Source: DATFVA01 sp963711455
Lineage (GTDB): Bacteria; Bacteroidota; Ignavibacteria; Ignavibacteriales; Ignavibacteriaceae
Assembly (NCBI GenBank): GCA_963711455.1
Contig: CAVQEH010000006.1
Span: 992,001-1,056,000, forward strand
Direction: 5' to 3'
Length of the DNA stretch: 64,000 nucleotides
Positions 37,558-46,430 of this stretch are shown one piece after another (the first letter of the stretch is position 1; the number at the start of each line of letters is the position of its first letter). Below the pieces are notes generated by a model. The model was not told where the DNA came from and did not search any database. It was given only the letters and a program-made list of their open reading frames with translations. A program made the translations under genes and the position numbers.

Positions 37558-37598
37558 CTAATAACTAAGGAAATAATTTTTAATTTGTTACTATATTG

Positions 37599-39128
37599 AT
37601 GAAAAAACTTCTACAACTTTTTATAAGTATTCTATTAATATTTGGGTTTTACTCTTGTTATGATAATCCGACAAATAACCCCGTGGCAAATAAACCACCT
37701 CAAACAGGGTTATCATTAATGCCGGATTCAGGCATAAGCCCTCAACCTACTAAATTAAAAGTATCCTGGTGGGGTGATGATCCCGATGGAAATGTCGTTG
37801 GATTTTATTTTACCTGGGATGGAATAAATTGGGCATTCACTACTTCAAATGACAGCTTGTTTTCACTTCAGATTGGCGCCGCGGATACAACCTATCTCTT
37901 CCAGGTATCGGCTGTTGATAACGGCGGAAATGGCAAATATGATAATGATATCAAGCAGAATGGAATAGATTTTGGACCTGAACCTTTTATTGATAAAAAT
38001 AATAATGGAGTTTATGATAAGGGAGAAAAATATTTTGATATTGGTTTAATTGATCCTTCTCCGGCAACACTTGATTTTCCCTTAAAAAACACTGCTCCTA
38101 CAGTATCGTGGAATTCTTTAAGCACTGTTCCCGATACTTCTTTTCCTGTAATGTCGTTCGGATGGAACGCAGAGGATCTGGATGGAGACCAGACTATTCT
38201 TAAAATAAAAATTGCTTTAAATGATACGACCGACCCGACAAAGATTGTTTCACTTGATGGAAGCGTTAGAAACATTACTATCAGAACCACAGATTTTCAA
38301 TCCTCTGATCCCGGGATGGATATTCTGGTTGAAGGATTGGAAACTAATATCTTTCCAATAAAACTTCACGGATTAAAATTTAATGATAATAATCGTTTCT
38401 TCGTTCAGGTAGTTGATATATCGGGTGCAAGCTCTCCTTATATTTCGTTACCCGATTCAGGAAAGAACTGGTATGTTAAAAAACCAAAGGGAAATTTACT
38501 TATTGTTGATGATTATGCCTTACCCGATAATACTCCGCAATTTTACGCTTCGATGATGGATAGTTTGGGATTAGCTTCAAACTACGACGTGCTTGATAGA
38601 GTCAACAATCCGTTGCCTTATAAAAATGTTACATTTCTGCAAACTCTGAAGTTGTTCAAATATGTTCTTTGGTATTCGGATAATAATCCATCTCTTGATC
38701 TTATATCCGCTATTACTCAAAAATATTTGGATGCAGGTGGCAAAATGGCTTTTAGTCTGCAGTTTCTTCAGAACATAAGCCTTGAAACTATCTCAGGTTT
38801 CTTACCAATTAATACAGATACATTATATGCAGCAAATTCGATTGATCCAGGGACAGTAATTTCTGCAGATACTACAAATCCATCTTATCCTGAACTCCTT
38901 ACGACCGCGGGACTTTTTAGAATCAAATCATTTTCTCTGCCGCCATTGGGAGCTATCCCGATTTATTATTTTCCAAATCATGAATTATCCGGTTATGTTG
39001 GCTTCTTTAATAGCACAAAGACTCTGTTTTTCATTAGTCTGCCGCTTAGTAAATGTAACGGAGGTGCCGCTAATGTAAAAACCCTGCTGCACAAAATTCT
39101 GATTGAAGATTTTGGAGTCATGCCATGA
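37599..39128 (+). CDS. Surface lipoprotein with Ig-like domains and Ca-binding-like loop
   Basis: ATG 37599 (an in-frame TTG lies immediately before) gives a 509-residue predicted lipoprotein with a lipobox near residue 20 ('FGFYSC'). Residues about 30-110 look like an Ig/fibronectin-like domain ('VSWWGDDPDGNVVGFYFTWDG'). Residues 132-143 (DKNNNGVYDKGE) form a calcium-loop-like motif shared with the first gene of this block. The C-terminal ~200 residues ('GNLLIVDDYALPDN...') resemble a glutamine-amidotransferase-like flavodoxin fold without clear catalytic residues. Its stop overlaps the receptor start (ATGA, 39125-39128), implying coupling, as in lipoprotein-receptor pairs. Confidence 0.75.
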   Translation: MKKLLQLFISILLIFGFYSCYDNPTNNPVANKPPQTGLSLMPDSGISPQPTKLKVSWWGDDPDGNVVGFYFTWDGINWAFTTSNDSLFSLQIGAADTTYLFQVSAVDNGGNGKYDNDIKQNGIDFGPEPFIDKNNNGVYDKGEKYFDIGLIDPSPATLDFPLKNTAPTVSWNSLSTVPDTSFPVMSFGWNAEDLDGDQTILKIKIALNDTTDPTKIVSLDGSVRNITIRTTDFQSSDPGMDILVEGLETNIFPIKLHGLKFNDNNRFFVQVVDISGASSPYISLPDSGKNWYVKKPKGNLLIVDDYALPDNTPQFYASMMDSLGLASNYDVLDRVNNPLPYKNVTFLQTLKLFKYVLWYSDNNPSLDLISAITQKYLDAGGKMAFSLQFLQNISLETISGFLPINTDTLYAANSIDPGTVISADTTNPSYPELLTTAGLFRIKSFSLPPLGAIPIYYFPNHELSGYVGFFNSTKTLFFISLPLSKCNGGAANVKTLLHKILIEDFGVMP

Positions 39129-41935
39129 ACAGAATTCTACCAATAATTTTTCTTTCACTTTTCACTTTAATTAACTTGAATGCCCAAACAGGTACATTGA
39201 TTGGAAATGTTCATGACGCTAAAAGTGGTGAAGAACTCCCCGGCGTTAATGTAATCTTGAAAGGTACTTATTATGGTGCAGCAACTGATATTAATGGAAA
39301 ATTCAAAATTAATAATATCTCCGTCGGTAATTATAATGTGGTAATTTCTCTGATCGGTTATAAAACTGTACAGTTCACGGGAATTCAGATACTATCAGAT
39401 AAAACAAAAGAACTCGATGTGAAATTGGAGGAAACCGTTTTAACGCTCGATCAGGATGTTGTTGTTGTTGGCGAGAAACCTCTAATGGATGTCGAAGAAA
39501 CTCAAAGCAAAAAAAATATCTCCAAAGAAGATATTCAAAGATCAATTGTAGAGAATATAACCGATGTGGTAACTCAGCAAGCAGGTATTGTTAAAACGGA
39601 TAATGAGATACACATCCGCGGCGGAAGATCTTATGAAAGTGCTTTTCTGCTTGATGGTGTAAGTGTTCAGGATCCTTTATCCGGAACAGGATTTGGATTG
39701 CAGTTAAGTGCTGATGCAATTGAGGAAGTTGAAGTAATTACGGGCGGATTTAACGCTGAATATGGTCAGGCTACATCAGGTGTAGTTAATGTAAAAACAC
39801 GGGAAGGCAGCGATAGGTACAGCGGATATTTATCATATAAAAGAGATAATCTCGGAAATCCCTCCTCAAATCACGTCTTTAATATAAATATAGGTGATGC
39901 AAACCTTAGCGGACCTGAACCGATCACCTCGTTGATTCTTCCTGCGATTGGACTTAAGATTCCCGGCGATTTTACTTTCTTCGGAAGTTTTCATTCAGGG
40001 TTGAGCGATGGAATTACCCAGGGTTATTATAAACCCACAGCAAGTCAACTTTATTCTTCAACTTTTGGAGGTACAAGATTTGCCCCTGAAGCAGAGAATA
40101 GCTGGTTCTGGATGGGAAAAATTACCTATAAATATTCGCCTACATTAAAGTTTACATATTCTTACGATCAATCGGTTGATATAAATCAGAATTCACAATC
40201 TCTCCAAACTAACCTTGAATATGTGGAACCTAGCCCCGGTTATCAGTATGAATTTCAGAATATTCTTGATCAGGCAAATACATTTACACACAATAATGTA
40301 TTTAACACCCTTACGGTTACACATACGTTAAATGCAAAAACTTATTATGAATTTAAGCTTAGTCATTTTTATACTAATTTAAGAGCTGACGCCAATGGTA
40401 AAAACTGGTATGATTACAACGAACCGAAAGATATAGTCAATTTCCCGCTTGAATATTACAATACTAACCACGATACAGTTGGTGTAATACCGGGTGATGG
40501 CTTATGGGATGTTGGTAATCCATATACCTGGCGTGATCACTTTTTAAGTGAAACTTCAGTTAAAGGAGATTTGACAAGCTTCTTTGATGAAAAAAATAAA
40601 TTCAAAACAGGATTTAATCTCCGTTTCCAGGAAATGCAGGTTGTTGATATTTATAAACCCTGGGTTGGAACTCTCGGTTTGAACAATGACATCTATCATG
40701 TTTTTCCTGCTCAGGGTGCATTTTATGCTCAGGATAATATCAACTTTAGCGGAATGATTTTAAATTTTGGACTGCGGTTAGATTATTGGTTCCCGGGTAA
40801 ATATGTTGATGAAGCAGTAAAGAACCCGGCTGTTGTTACAATCCCTGATGAAGTAAGACAGCGGTACGAGGATGATACTTTTAGCTGGTTTGGCGGAAGA
40901 AGATTCAAGGCACGTTTAAGTCCCCGGCTTGGAATTTCACACCCGGTTTCAGATAACCAGACACTTTTCTTTTCTTATGGACACTTCAGTAAATGGCCGA
41001 ATCCTCAATTTGTTTATGCAAAACTGAGCCCGTTAAATGCTCAATCATCATTTCAAAAATTCGGCAACCCGGATCTTAATCCTGAAACAACTGTAGCTTA
41101 TGAACTTGGTTTAAAAACGCAGTTTACTAACGATGATGTTTTAACGGTAACTGCTTATTATAAAGATATTTTTGATTATGTAACCACAAGAACTGCAAAA
41201 ATTAGTTCTGCCCGGTTTGCTACTCAAAGTTTTATTACCTATGTCAACTCTGATTATGCCCGTTCCCGTGGGTTGGAACTGGAGTACAAAAAAAGAGTTA
41301 ACCAGTGGTTTACCGGTAGTGCTTCTGTTACTTATGCTATTGTAACAGGTAAAAGCTCATCTCCCGATGAAGGAGTGCTTGTAGCAGAAGGAAATCTGAA
41401 TGAAACAATAAAAGAAGCATATCTTTCATGGGACAGGCCATTGACAATTAATTTAACTTCTAATTTTTATGTTGCAAAGAATAATGCCCTGTTCGGTTTT
41501 GGTAATGGGATACTTGACGACTATAATATTTACGTAAGGTTGTTTTACGAATCAGGGAAAAGGTATACACCGGCAGTATTTACAGGAAGTTACACAACTG
41601 ATGGAAGACCTGAATATGATTATATACAAAATGATAGATACACTAAGATAGGAGCGGATTGGTTTTGGGTAGATTTAAACTTTGAAAAATATTTTGATAT
41701 CAATGATCTGAAGTTTTCTATCCTGATGGAAATAAATAATTTATTTGATACACAGAATTCTGCAATTATTAACCCGGTAACAGGTAAAGCTTACCAGTAT
41801 GGAGATAATATCCCTATAACCTGGAATGACCCGCGTTACCCCGATTTGCAGGCACCAATTACACCATATCCGTTTGATCCTTCAAGATATTTAACAAGAC
41901 GGAATGTAAAACTCGGAGTTACTTTCAGGTTTTAA
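39125..41935 (+). CDS. TonB-dependent receptor with carboxypeptidase-like N-terminal domain
   Basis: 936 residues: signal peptide (cleavage after 'NLNA'), a carboxypeptidase-regulatory-like domain (about 22-105, 'GTLIGNVHDAKSGEELPGVNV'), and a plug ('VDLSGTGFG'-type region with 'IHIRGGRSYESAFLLDGVSVQDP' and 'GFNAEYGQATSGVVNVKTREG'). The 22-strand-type barrel ends 'RRNVKLGVTFRF' with the terminal Phe. It is a TonB-energised outer-membrane importer. It is translationally coupled to the upstream lipoprotein and followed after two bases by a PorV/PorQ-like gene. The ligand is unknown; the nearby secreted PLD-type enzyme hints at a phosphodiester breakdown product, which is inference. Confidence 0.93.
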   Translation: MNRILPIIFLSLFTLINLNAQTGTLIGNVHDAKSGEELPGVNVILKGTYYGAATDINGKFKINNISVGNYNVVISLIGYKTVQFTGIQILSDKTKELDVKLEETVLTLDQDVVVVGEKPLMDVEETQSKKNISKEDIQRSIVENITDVVTQQAGIVKTDNEIHIRGGRSYESAFLLDGVSVQDPLSGTGFGLQLSADAIEEVEVITGGFNAEYGQATSGVVNVKTREGSDRYSGYLSYKRDNLGNPSSNHVFNINIGDANLSGPEPITSLILPAIGLKIPGDFTFFGSFHSGLSDGITQGYYKPTASQLYSSTFGGTRFAPEAENSWFWMGKITYKYSPTLKFTYSYDQSVDINQNSQSLQTNLEYVEPSPGYQYEFQNILDQANTFTHNNVFNTLTVTHTLNAKTYYEFKLSHFYTNLRADANGKNWYDYNEPKDIVNFPLEYYNTNHDTVGVIPGDGLWDVGNPYTWRDHFLSETSVKGDLTSFFDEKNKFKTGFNLRFQEMQVVDIYKPWVGTLGLNNDIYHVFPAQGAFYAQDNINFSGMILNFGLRLDYWFPGKYVDEAVKNPAVVTIPDEVRQRYEDDTFSWFGGRRFKARLSPRLGISHPVSDNQTLFFSYGHFSKWPNPQFVYAKLSPLNAQSSFQKFGNPDLNPETTVAYELGLKTQFTNDDVLTVTAYYKDIFDYVTTRTAKISSARFATQSFITYVNSDYARSRGLELEYKKRVNQWFTGSASVTYAIVTGKSSSPDEGVLVAEGNLNETIKEAYLSWDRPLTINLTSNFYVAKNNALFGFGNGILDDYNIYVRLFYESGKRYTPAVFTGSYTTDGRPEYDYIQNDRYTKIGADWFWVDLNFEKYFDINDLKFSILMEINNLFDTQNSAIINPVTGKAYQYGDNIPITWNDPRYPDLQAPITPYPFDPSRYLTRRNVKLGVTFRF

Positions 41936-41937
41936 AA

Positions 41938-42915
41938 ATGAAAAAAGTAATACTTATTATATTCTTAATTACAGGTGTCATCGAAACAAGAGCTCAACTG
42001 TTTCCAGTACTTGGCGGACAGCGGGCAGGTATCTCCACAGCTCAATTCTTAAAGATCGGAGTAGGCGGGAGGGCGAGTGCTCTTGGAGATGCTTTTGTTG
42101 CTATTGCAAACGATGCTTCGGCACTTTATTGGAATCCCGCAGGACTCTCACAATTTGATGATAACGAAATATTTTTCTCCCACAATGAATGGGTTGTTGA
42201 TATTAGTCATGATTTTCTTGGAGCAGTCTATCATATGGATGCTACCAATTCATTCGGTGTCTCTGTTACTTCACTCTCAATGCAGGATATGCCGGTAACC
42301 ACAGAGTATGCACCATTTGGCACAGGAGAATATTTTGGTTTTGGAGATCTCGCTTTTGCAGTAACTTATTCCAGGAAAATGACAGATCAATTCAGCTTTG
42401 GAGGTACTGTAAAATATATGGAGGAAACCCTGGATAAACTTAAGATGCGCGGGGTTATGATTGATCTTGGAACTTATTACTGGACGGGTTTGGGTTCAAC
42501 CAGATTTGCAGTTACCGTTTCGAATTTCGGAAACCAACTTGCTCCTGACGGAGAGGTCGTACTGGTTGGTAAAAGGAAAGTATCTGAATGGCAGTCTTTT
42601 TCTCCTCCTACTATATTCAGAATTGGATTTGCATTAGAACCTTTCCAGGACGATATGAATAAACTTACTACTGCAATTCAGTTAAATCATCCCAATGACA
42701 ATAGTGAAAACGTATCAACAGGTATAGAGTACTCCTGGAGAAATATGTTTTTCTTAAGAGGTGGGTATAAATTTAATGTTGATGAACAGAATTATACATT
42801 TGGTGCAGGCTTAAAGGTCCCGATTGCAATCGCGGAATTCAATTTTGATTATGCTTATTCCAACTTTTCAAAATTAGGTTCTGCTCACAGGTTTTCAATT
42901 ATTCTCGGCTTATGA
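41938..42915 (+). CDS. PorV/PorQ family outer-membrane barrel protein
   Basis: 325 residues with a signal peptide ('ETRAQLFP' cleavage region) and the conserved N-terminal stretch 'FLKIGVGGRASALGDAFVAIANDASALYWNPAGL' (read in pieces) of the PorV/PorQ (FadL-like) family. PorV shuttles T9SS cargo to the sortase in Porphyromonas and Flavobacterium. Several diverged paralogues are common in this lineage, so a cargo-specific or unrelated outer-membrane role is possible. It sits two bases after the TonB receptor and overlaps the next gene by four bases. Confidence 0.82.
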   Translation: MKKVILIIFLITGVIETRAQLFPVLGGQRAGISTAQFLKIGVGGRASALGDAFVAIANDASALYWNPAGLSQFDDNEIFFSHNEWVVDISHDFLGAVYHMDATNSFGVSVTSLSMQDMPVTTEYAPFGTGEYFGFGDLAFAVTYSRKMTDQFSFGGTVKYMEETLDKLKMRGVMIDLGTYYWTGLGSTRFAVTVSNFGNQLAPDGEVVLVGKRKVSEWQSFSPPTIFRIGFALEPFQDDMNKLTTAIQLNHPNDNSENVSTGIEYSWRNMFFLRGGYKFNVDEQNYTFGAGLKVPIAIAEFNFDYAYSNFSKLGSAHRFSIILGL

Positions 42916-43988
42916 AAATGAAAAGAAATCTTCTGATTTTATTATCTGTATTTTTCCTTATACAAGGATGTGATCAAAAATTTAATACCGAGGAGCTTGT
43001 CGCTCCGAATTCCAATGGAGGCAACATTAGTGGTGATACGGTTTATATTAAATTAAATCCATCCTGGGAAGGATTTAACAATCCACAGGATATTTATATC
43101 GGGCATGATCAATTTCTTTATGTTGCCGATACTGACAATGATCGTGTTGTTATGATGAATGTAGCAGGTCAAATACTTGGATCAATATCTTTAAAAAAAC
43201 CTATTGCTATTTCACAGGATTATCGACTGAATCTAATTGTATGTGCGGAATTTGATACGCTTAACCAAAACTTCAGTGCAGTATATAAAATTGATCTTGT
43301 TTCTGTCGGTCATCAGATAGGTGAAGCAGTGCCTGTTCGTTTACTGCCGAGGCAGACAGATCTGAATAAACCCTTAAGAAGATATACTGCCGTTACCGCA
43401 TTTTATGACAACACTTTCTATGTAGCGAGAACCGGCCCGGATAATACAAGCATTGTCGATCCGGATAATTCCATTCTGAAATTTATTCCCAAATCCTCAT
43501 ATGGAGGCGGCGAAGGTGATACACTTTTAGGAAGGCTGCCGAATATAGAACCGGTTAGTGGCGGTCTTGTTACTGCCAACGAGATAAGTTCAATGATTTC
43601 TTTTGATCAAAGAAATATAAACATGGTTTTAACCTTAACCGGAAATACAAACTTTAAAGCACAGGAATGGATTTATTATGTAAGTCCGATTGAAGAAAAA
43701 TACATTAGTCGTTTTTCTCCTTCCGATAGTATAGATTTTGCAAAACCAAATAGGTTTGATCGGCCTGAAGGCTGTGCGATGGATCCCTCAGGAGACATTT
43801 TTGTAGTTGATGCTGCTAAAGACAGTGTCTTTAAATTTAATTCGTTCGGGAATGAACTGGAATCTTTCGGAGGGCCGGATGTCTTTAACGATCCACATGG
43901 TGTGGCATTCTTCGATAGAACTTTATACGTTGCCGATTCGGGAAATAACAGAATATTAAGATTCATATTATCAACGGATATAAGATAA
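42912..43988 (+). CDS. NHL-repeat (beta-propeller) lipoprotein
   Basis: 358 residues, signal peptide with lipobox near residue 20 ('LIQGC'). The body has NHL-type propeller blades, clearest at 'DQFLYVADTDNDRVVMMN', 'GCAMDPSGDIFVVDAAKDSVFKF' and 'PHGVAFFDRTLYVADSGNNRIL'. Such propellers usually bind proteins or polymers. ATG 42912 overlaps the previous stop (ATGA); a second ATG two codons later is also possible. The stop shares a base with the next start (TAATG). The tight spacing makes it part of the same translation unit as the receptor and the PLD-type enzyme. Confidence 0.82.
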   Translation: MKMKRNLLILLSVFFLIQGCDQKFNTEELVAPNSNGGNISGDTVYIKLNPSWEGFNNPQDIYIGHDQFLYVADTDNDRVVMMNVAGQILGSISLKKPIAISQDYRLNLIVCAEFDTLNQNFSAVYKIDLVSVGHQIGEAVPVRLLPRQTDLNKPLRRYTAVTAFYDNTFYVARTGPDNTSIVDPDNSILKFIPKSSYGGGEGDTLLGRLPNIEPVSGGLVTANEISSMISFDQRNINMVLTLTGNTNFKAQEWIYYVSPIEEKYISRFSPSDSIDFAKPNRFDRPEGCAMDPSGDIFVVDAAKDSVFKFNSFGNELESFGGPDVFNDPHGVAFFDRTLYVADSGNNRILRFILSTDIR

Positions 43989-46288
43989 TGAAAAAAAATT
44001 TACTTCCTTTACTTTTCATTTTACTTTCATCATTTGCGTATTCTCAGTCACCGATTGCAGATATACGTGTTAATGATGCAAACGGAGTTCCACTTGATAC
44101 CGGGCAGGTTGTTACTGTTGCCGGCGTGGTTACTTCTTCAAGCCAATTTGGGACGAGCGGTGCCGCTTCTATTCAGGATAATACGGCAGGCATGTGTGTT
44201 TATGGTCCCGGGTTTCCGACGTCTGTAAATATAGGTGATTCCGTTATTGTTACGGCGGTACTTACACAGTATAACGGGCTTACCGAAATGAGTTTTAGTC
44301 TGCCCGGTGCTTCATTTCAGTTACTTTCTTCCGGGCATCAAACTGATCCGGAGGTTATTAGTATCAGTGATGTTCTGAATCAGGAATGGAATGGTCTTGA
44401 GGAATATGAAGGTAAACTTATCCGCCTGAACAACGTGACTATTTCAGGTACGGGAAATTTTTCAAGCGGGACCAACTATACTATTACTGATGCAACTGGT
44501 TCAACAGAAATCCGAATTGATAATGATGTAACTACTATAATCGGGACACCAATTCCATCCGGTGAAGTAGACATCATCGGAGTTCTTCAACAATTTAAAT
44601 ATGGTCCACCTTTTAATTCCGGTTATCAGTTATTACCCAGGTACATTTCTGATATTGTTGATAACGGTGCCCCTCTCATATTAAACCCGGTTTTTGCTTC
44701 AGATATCGATACAAGTTCATTCACTGTCTATTTCAATACCGCGAGAAACGGCAACAGCCAGGTTAAATATGGATTAACTTCTGCTCTGGAGATGGACTCG
44801 GTTATTATAAATGATGATACAACTTTTCACGCAGTGCCGATTGCAGGATTACAGCCATCGACACTTTATTATTTTAAGGCAATCTCAGATAATGCTGTTG
44901 GTAGAAGTGAAAGTTCTATTCAGACTGTAACTACGGCTTCAAATGATACTTCAATCGGCAATATAAATGTTTATTTTAATTTCCCTGTTGATACAACAGT
45001 TGCAATTTCCGGAAATTCTGCAAAAGGAAATTCTGATTTTAAATCTCATCTTATTCATAGGATAAATGAAGCTAATTATTCCATTGACCTGGCGTTGTAT
45101 AGTTTTTTCGGGATGCAGGATGTAGCAGACGCAATTATTCTGGCTAAAAACCGCGGCGTAAAAGTAAGGGTTGTATATGATAGCAGAAGTACTCAAAATA
45201 GTATGCAGGCACTTATTAATGCGGGTATTCTTATCAGCAAACGACCTGCATCGCTTCCCGGTATAATGCATAACAAGTTTTTTATTTTTGATGCCCGCGA
45301 TTCAATTCCTTCAAATGACTGGTTATGGACAGGTTCGTGGAACGTGACCTCAACAGAATTAAACTGGAAGAATAATGTAGTGGAGATAAATGACCCCACT
45401 ATTACTGCAGCTTACCAGATCGAATTTGAAGAGATGTGGGGAAGTAATACCGATATTCCGAATCCTGCAAATGCAAAATTCGGAAGCGAAAAGTCAGATA
45501 ATACCCCGCATTACTTTAATATTGGCGGAAGGGAAATTCAGCTTTACTTCAGCCCTTCTGATGGAACTACAAGTAAAATTATCAGCACTATTAATACTTC
45601 TGATCAAAGTATTTATATGGCGTTATATGTTTTTACAAGAAATGATATTGAATCGGCTATTCATTCAAGATATAATAGTGGAGTAACTGATATTAAAGGT
45701 GTAATCGATCAGATTAATACATCTGGCTCAGAATTTCAGGCTCTTTCTGTTTATGCTGATATGTGGGCGAACCCGGCTCCTACTTTACATGATAAATATA
45801 GTATTGTTGATGCTTCTGCATCTGAGAGTTCACCTTATGTCATTACCGGATCACACAATTGGTCTTCTGCAGCAGAAAATGATAATGATGAAAATACTTT
45901 AATAATTCAGGATCTAAAGATTGCCAACCAGTACATGCAGGACTTTAAGAAAAGATATAATGATGCCGGTGGTACTGGTACATTCATAGTTCCTACATCT
46001 GTTCACGATAAAAGTATAAAAGAATTCAATTATACTCTTTTCCAGAATTACCCAAATCCTTTTAATCCCGTAACAACAATCAGATTTGAGTTACCCAAAA
46101 CTGAAAAAGTGATTCTAAAAGTTTATGATATGCTTGGAAGGGAAGTCGAAACTCTCTATAACAAAGTTGCTCCTGCAGGAATTGTTGATGTTGACTTCAA
46201 CGCTGGAAATCTTGCCAGTGGTCTTTATATTTACAGAATTAAAGCCGGTGATTTTGTAACGGCTAAAAAGTTAATGCTGCTTAAGTAG
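43988..46288 (+). CDS. T9SS-exported phospholipase D-type protein (two HKD motifs) with OB-fold domain
   Basis: 766 residues: signal peptide ('SSFAYSQ'), OB-fold-like domain (about 22-215, 'GQVVTVAGVVTSS'), a short Fn3-like linker (about 220-310), then two phospholipase-D catalytic units. HxKxxxxD is intact in both: H428/K430/D435 followed by 'GSWN', and H601/K603/D608 followed by 'GSHNWS'. The C-terminus is a T9SS type A sorting domain ('NYPNPFNPVTTI' to 'KKLMLLK'). PLD-fold enzymes of this secreted type are nucleases or phospholipases; the OB-fold leans to nucleic acid. It is the last gene of the block and is followed by a strong terminator. Confidence 0.88.
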   Translation: MKKNLLPLLFILLSSFAYSQSPIADIRVNDANGVPLDTGQVVTVAGVVTSSSQFGTSGAASIQDNTAGMCVYGPGFPTSVNIGDSVIVTAVLTQYNGLTEMSFSLPGASFQLLSSGHQTDPEVISISDVLNQEWNGLEEYEGKLIRLNNVTISGTGNFSSGTNYTITDATGSTEIRIDNDVTTIIGTPIPSGEVDIIGVLQQFKYGPPFNSGYQLLPRYISDIVDNGAPLILNPVFASDIDTSSFTVYFNTARNGNSQVKYGLTSALEMDSVIINDDTTFHAVPIAGLQPSTLYYFKAISDNAVGRSESSIQTVTTASNDTSIGNINVYFNFPVDTTVAISGNSAKGNSDFKSHLIHRINEANYSIDLALYSFFGMQDVADAIILAKNRGVKVRVVYDSRSTQNSMQALINAGILISKRPASLPGIMHNKFFIFDARDSIPSNDWLWTGSWNVTSTELNWKNNVVEINDPTITAAYQIEFEEMWGSNTDIPNPANAKFGSEKSDNTPHYFNIGGREIQLYFSPSDGTTSKIISTINTSDQSIYMALYVFTRNDIESAIHSRYNSGVTDIKGVIDQINTSGSEFQALSVYADMWANPAPTLHDKYSIVDASASESSPYVITGSHNWSSAAENDNDENTLIIQDLKIANQYMQDFKKRYNDAGGTGTFIVPTSVHDKSIKEFNYTLFQNYPNPFNPVTTIRFELPKTEKVILKVYDMLGREVETLYNKVAPAGIVDVDFNAGNLASGLYIYRIKAGDFVTAKKLMLLK

Positions 46289-46310
46289 TCTATCGATAAT
46301 AACATTGTTA

Positions 46311-46336
46311 AACCCCGTTTTATGCGGGGTTTTTTA
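46311..46336 (+). terminator. Rho-independent terminator after surface block
   Basis: AACCCCG (46311-46317), a seven-base loop and CGGGGTT (46325-46331) run into TTTTT. The hairpin lies 22 bases after the stop of the PLD-type gene and ahead of atpD. Confidence 0.92.
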
Positions 46337-46367
46337 TTATCAAAATGATTTCTGTATACCAATTTTA

Positions 46368-46399
46368 TTTGTAAAATCATGGTCAAATCCTTAAATTTG
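46368..46399 (+). promoter_or_regulatory. Bacteroidetes-type promoter upstream of atpD
   Basis: TTTG (46368-46371), 20 bases, then TAAATTTG (46392-46399) match the Bacteroidetes -33/-7 consensus (TTTG, 17-23 bases, TAnnTTTG). Transcription would start near 46406, leaving a 25-base leader before atpD. It follows directly on a terminator, as expected of a new transcription unit. Confidence 0.5.
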
Positions 46400-46430
46400 T
46401 TAACTAATTTTCTATTTATAAGGAAAAATA

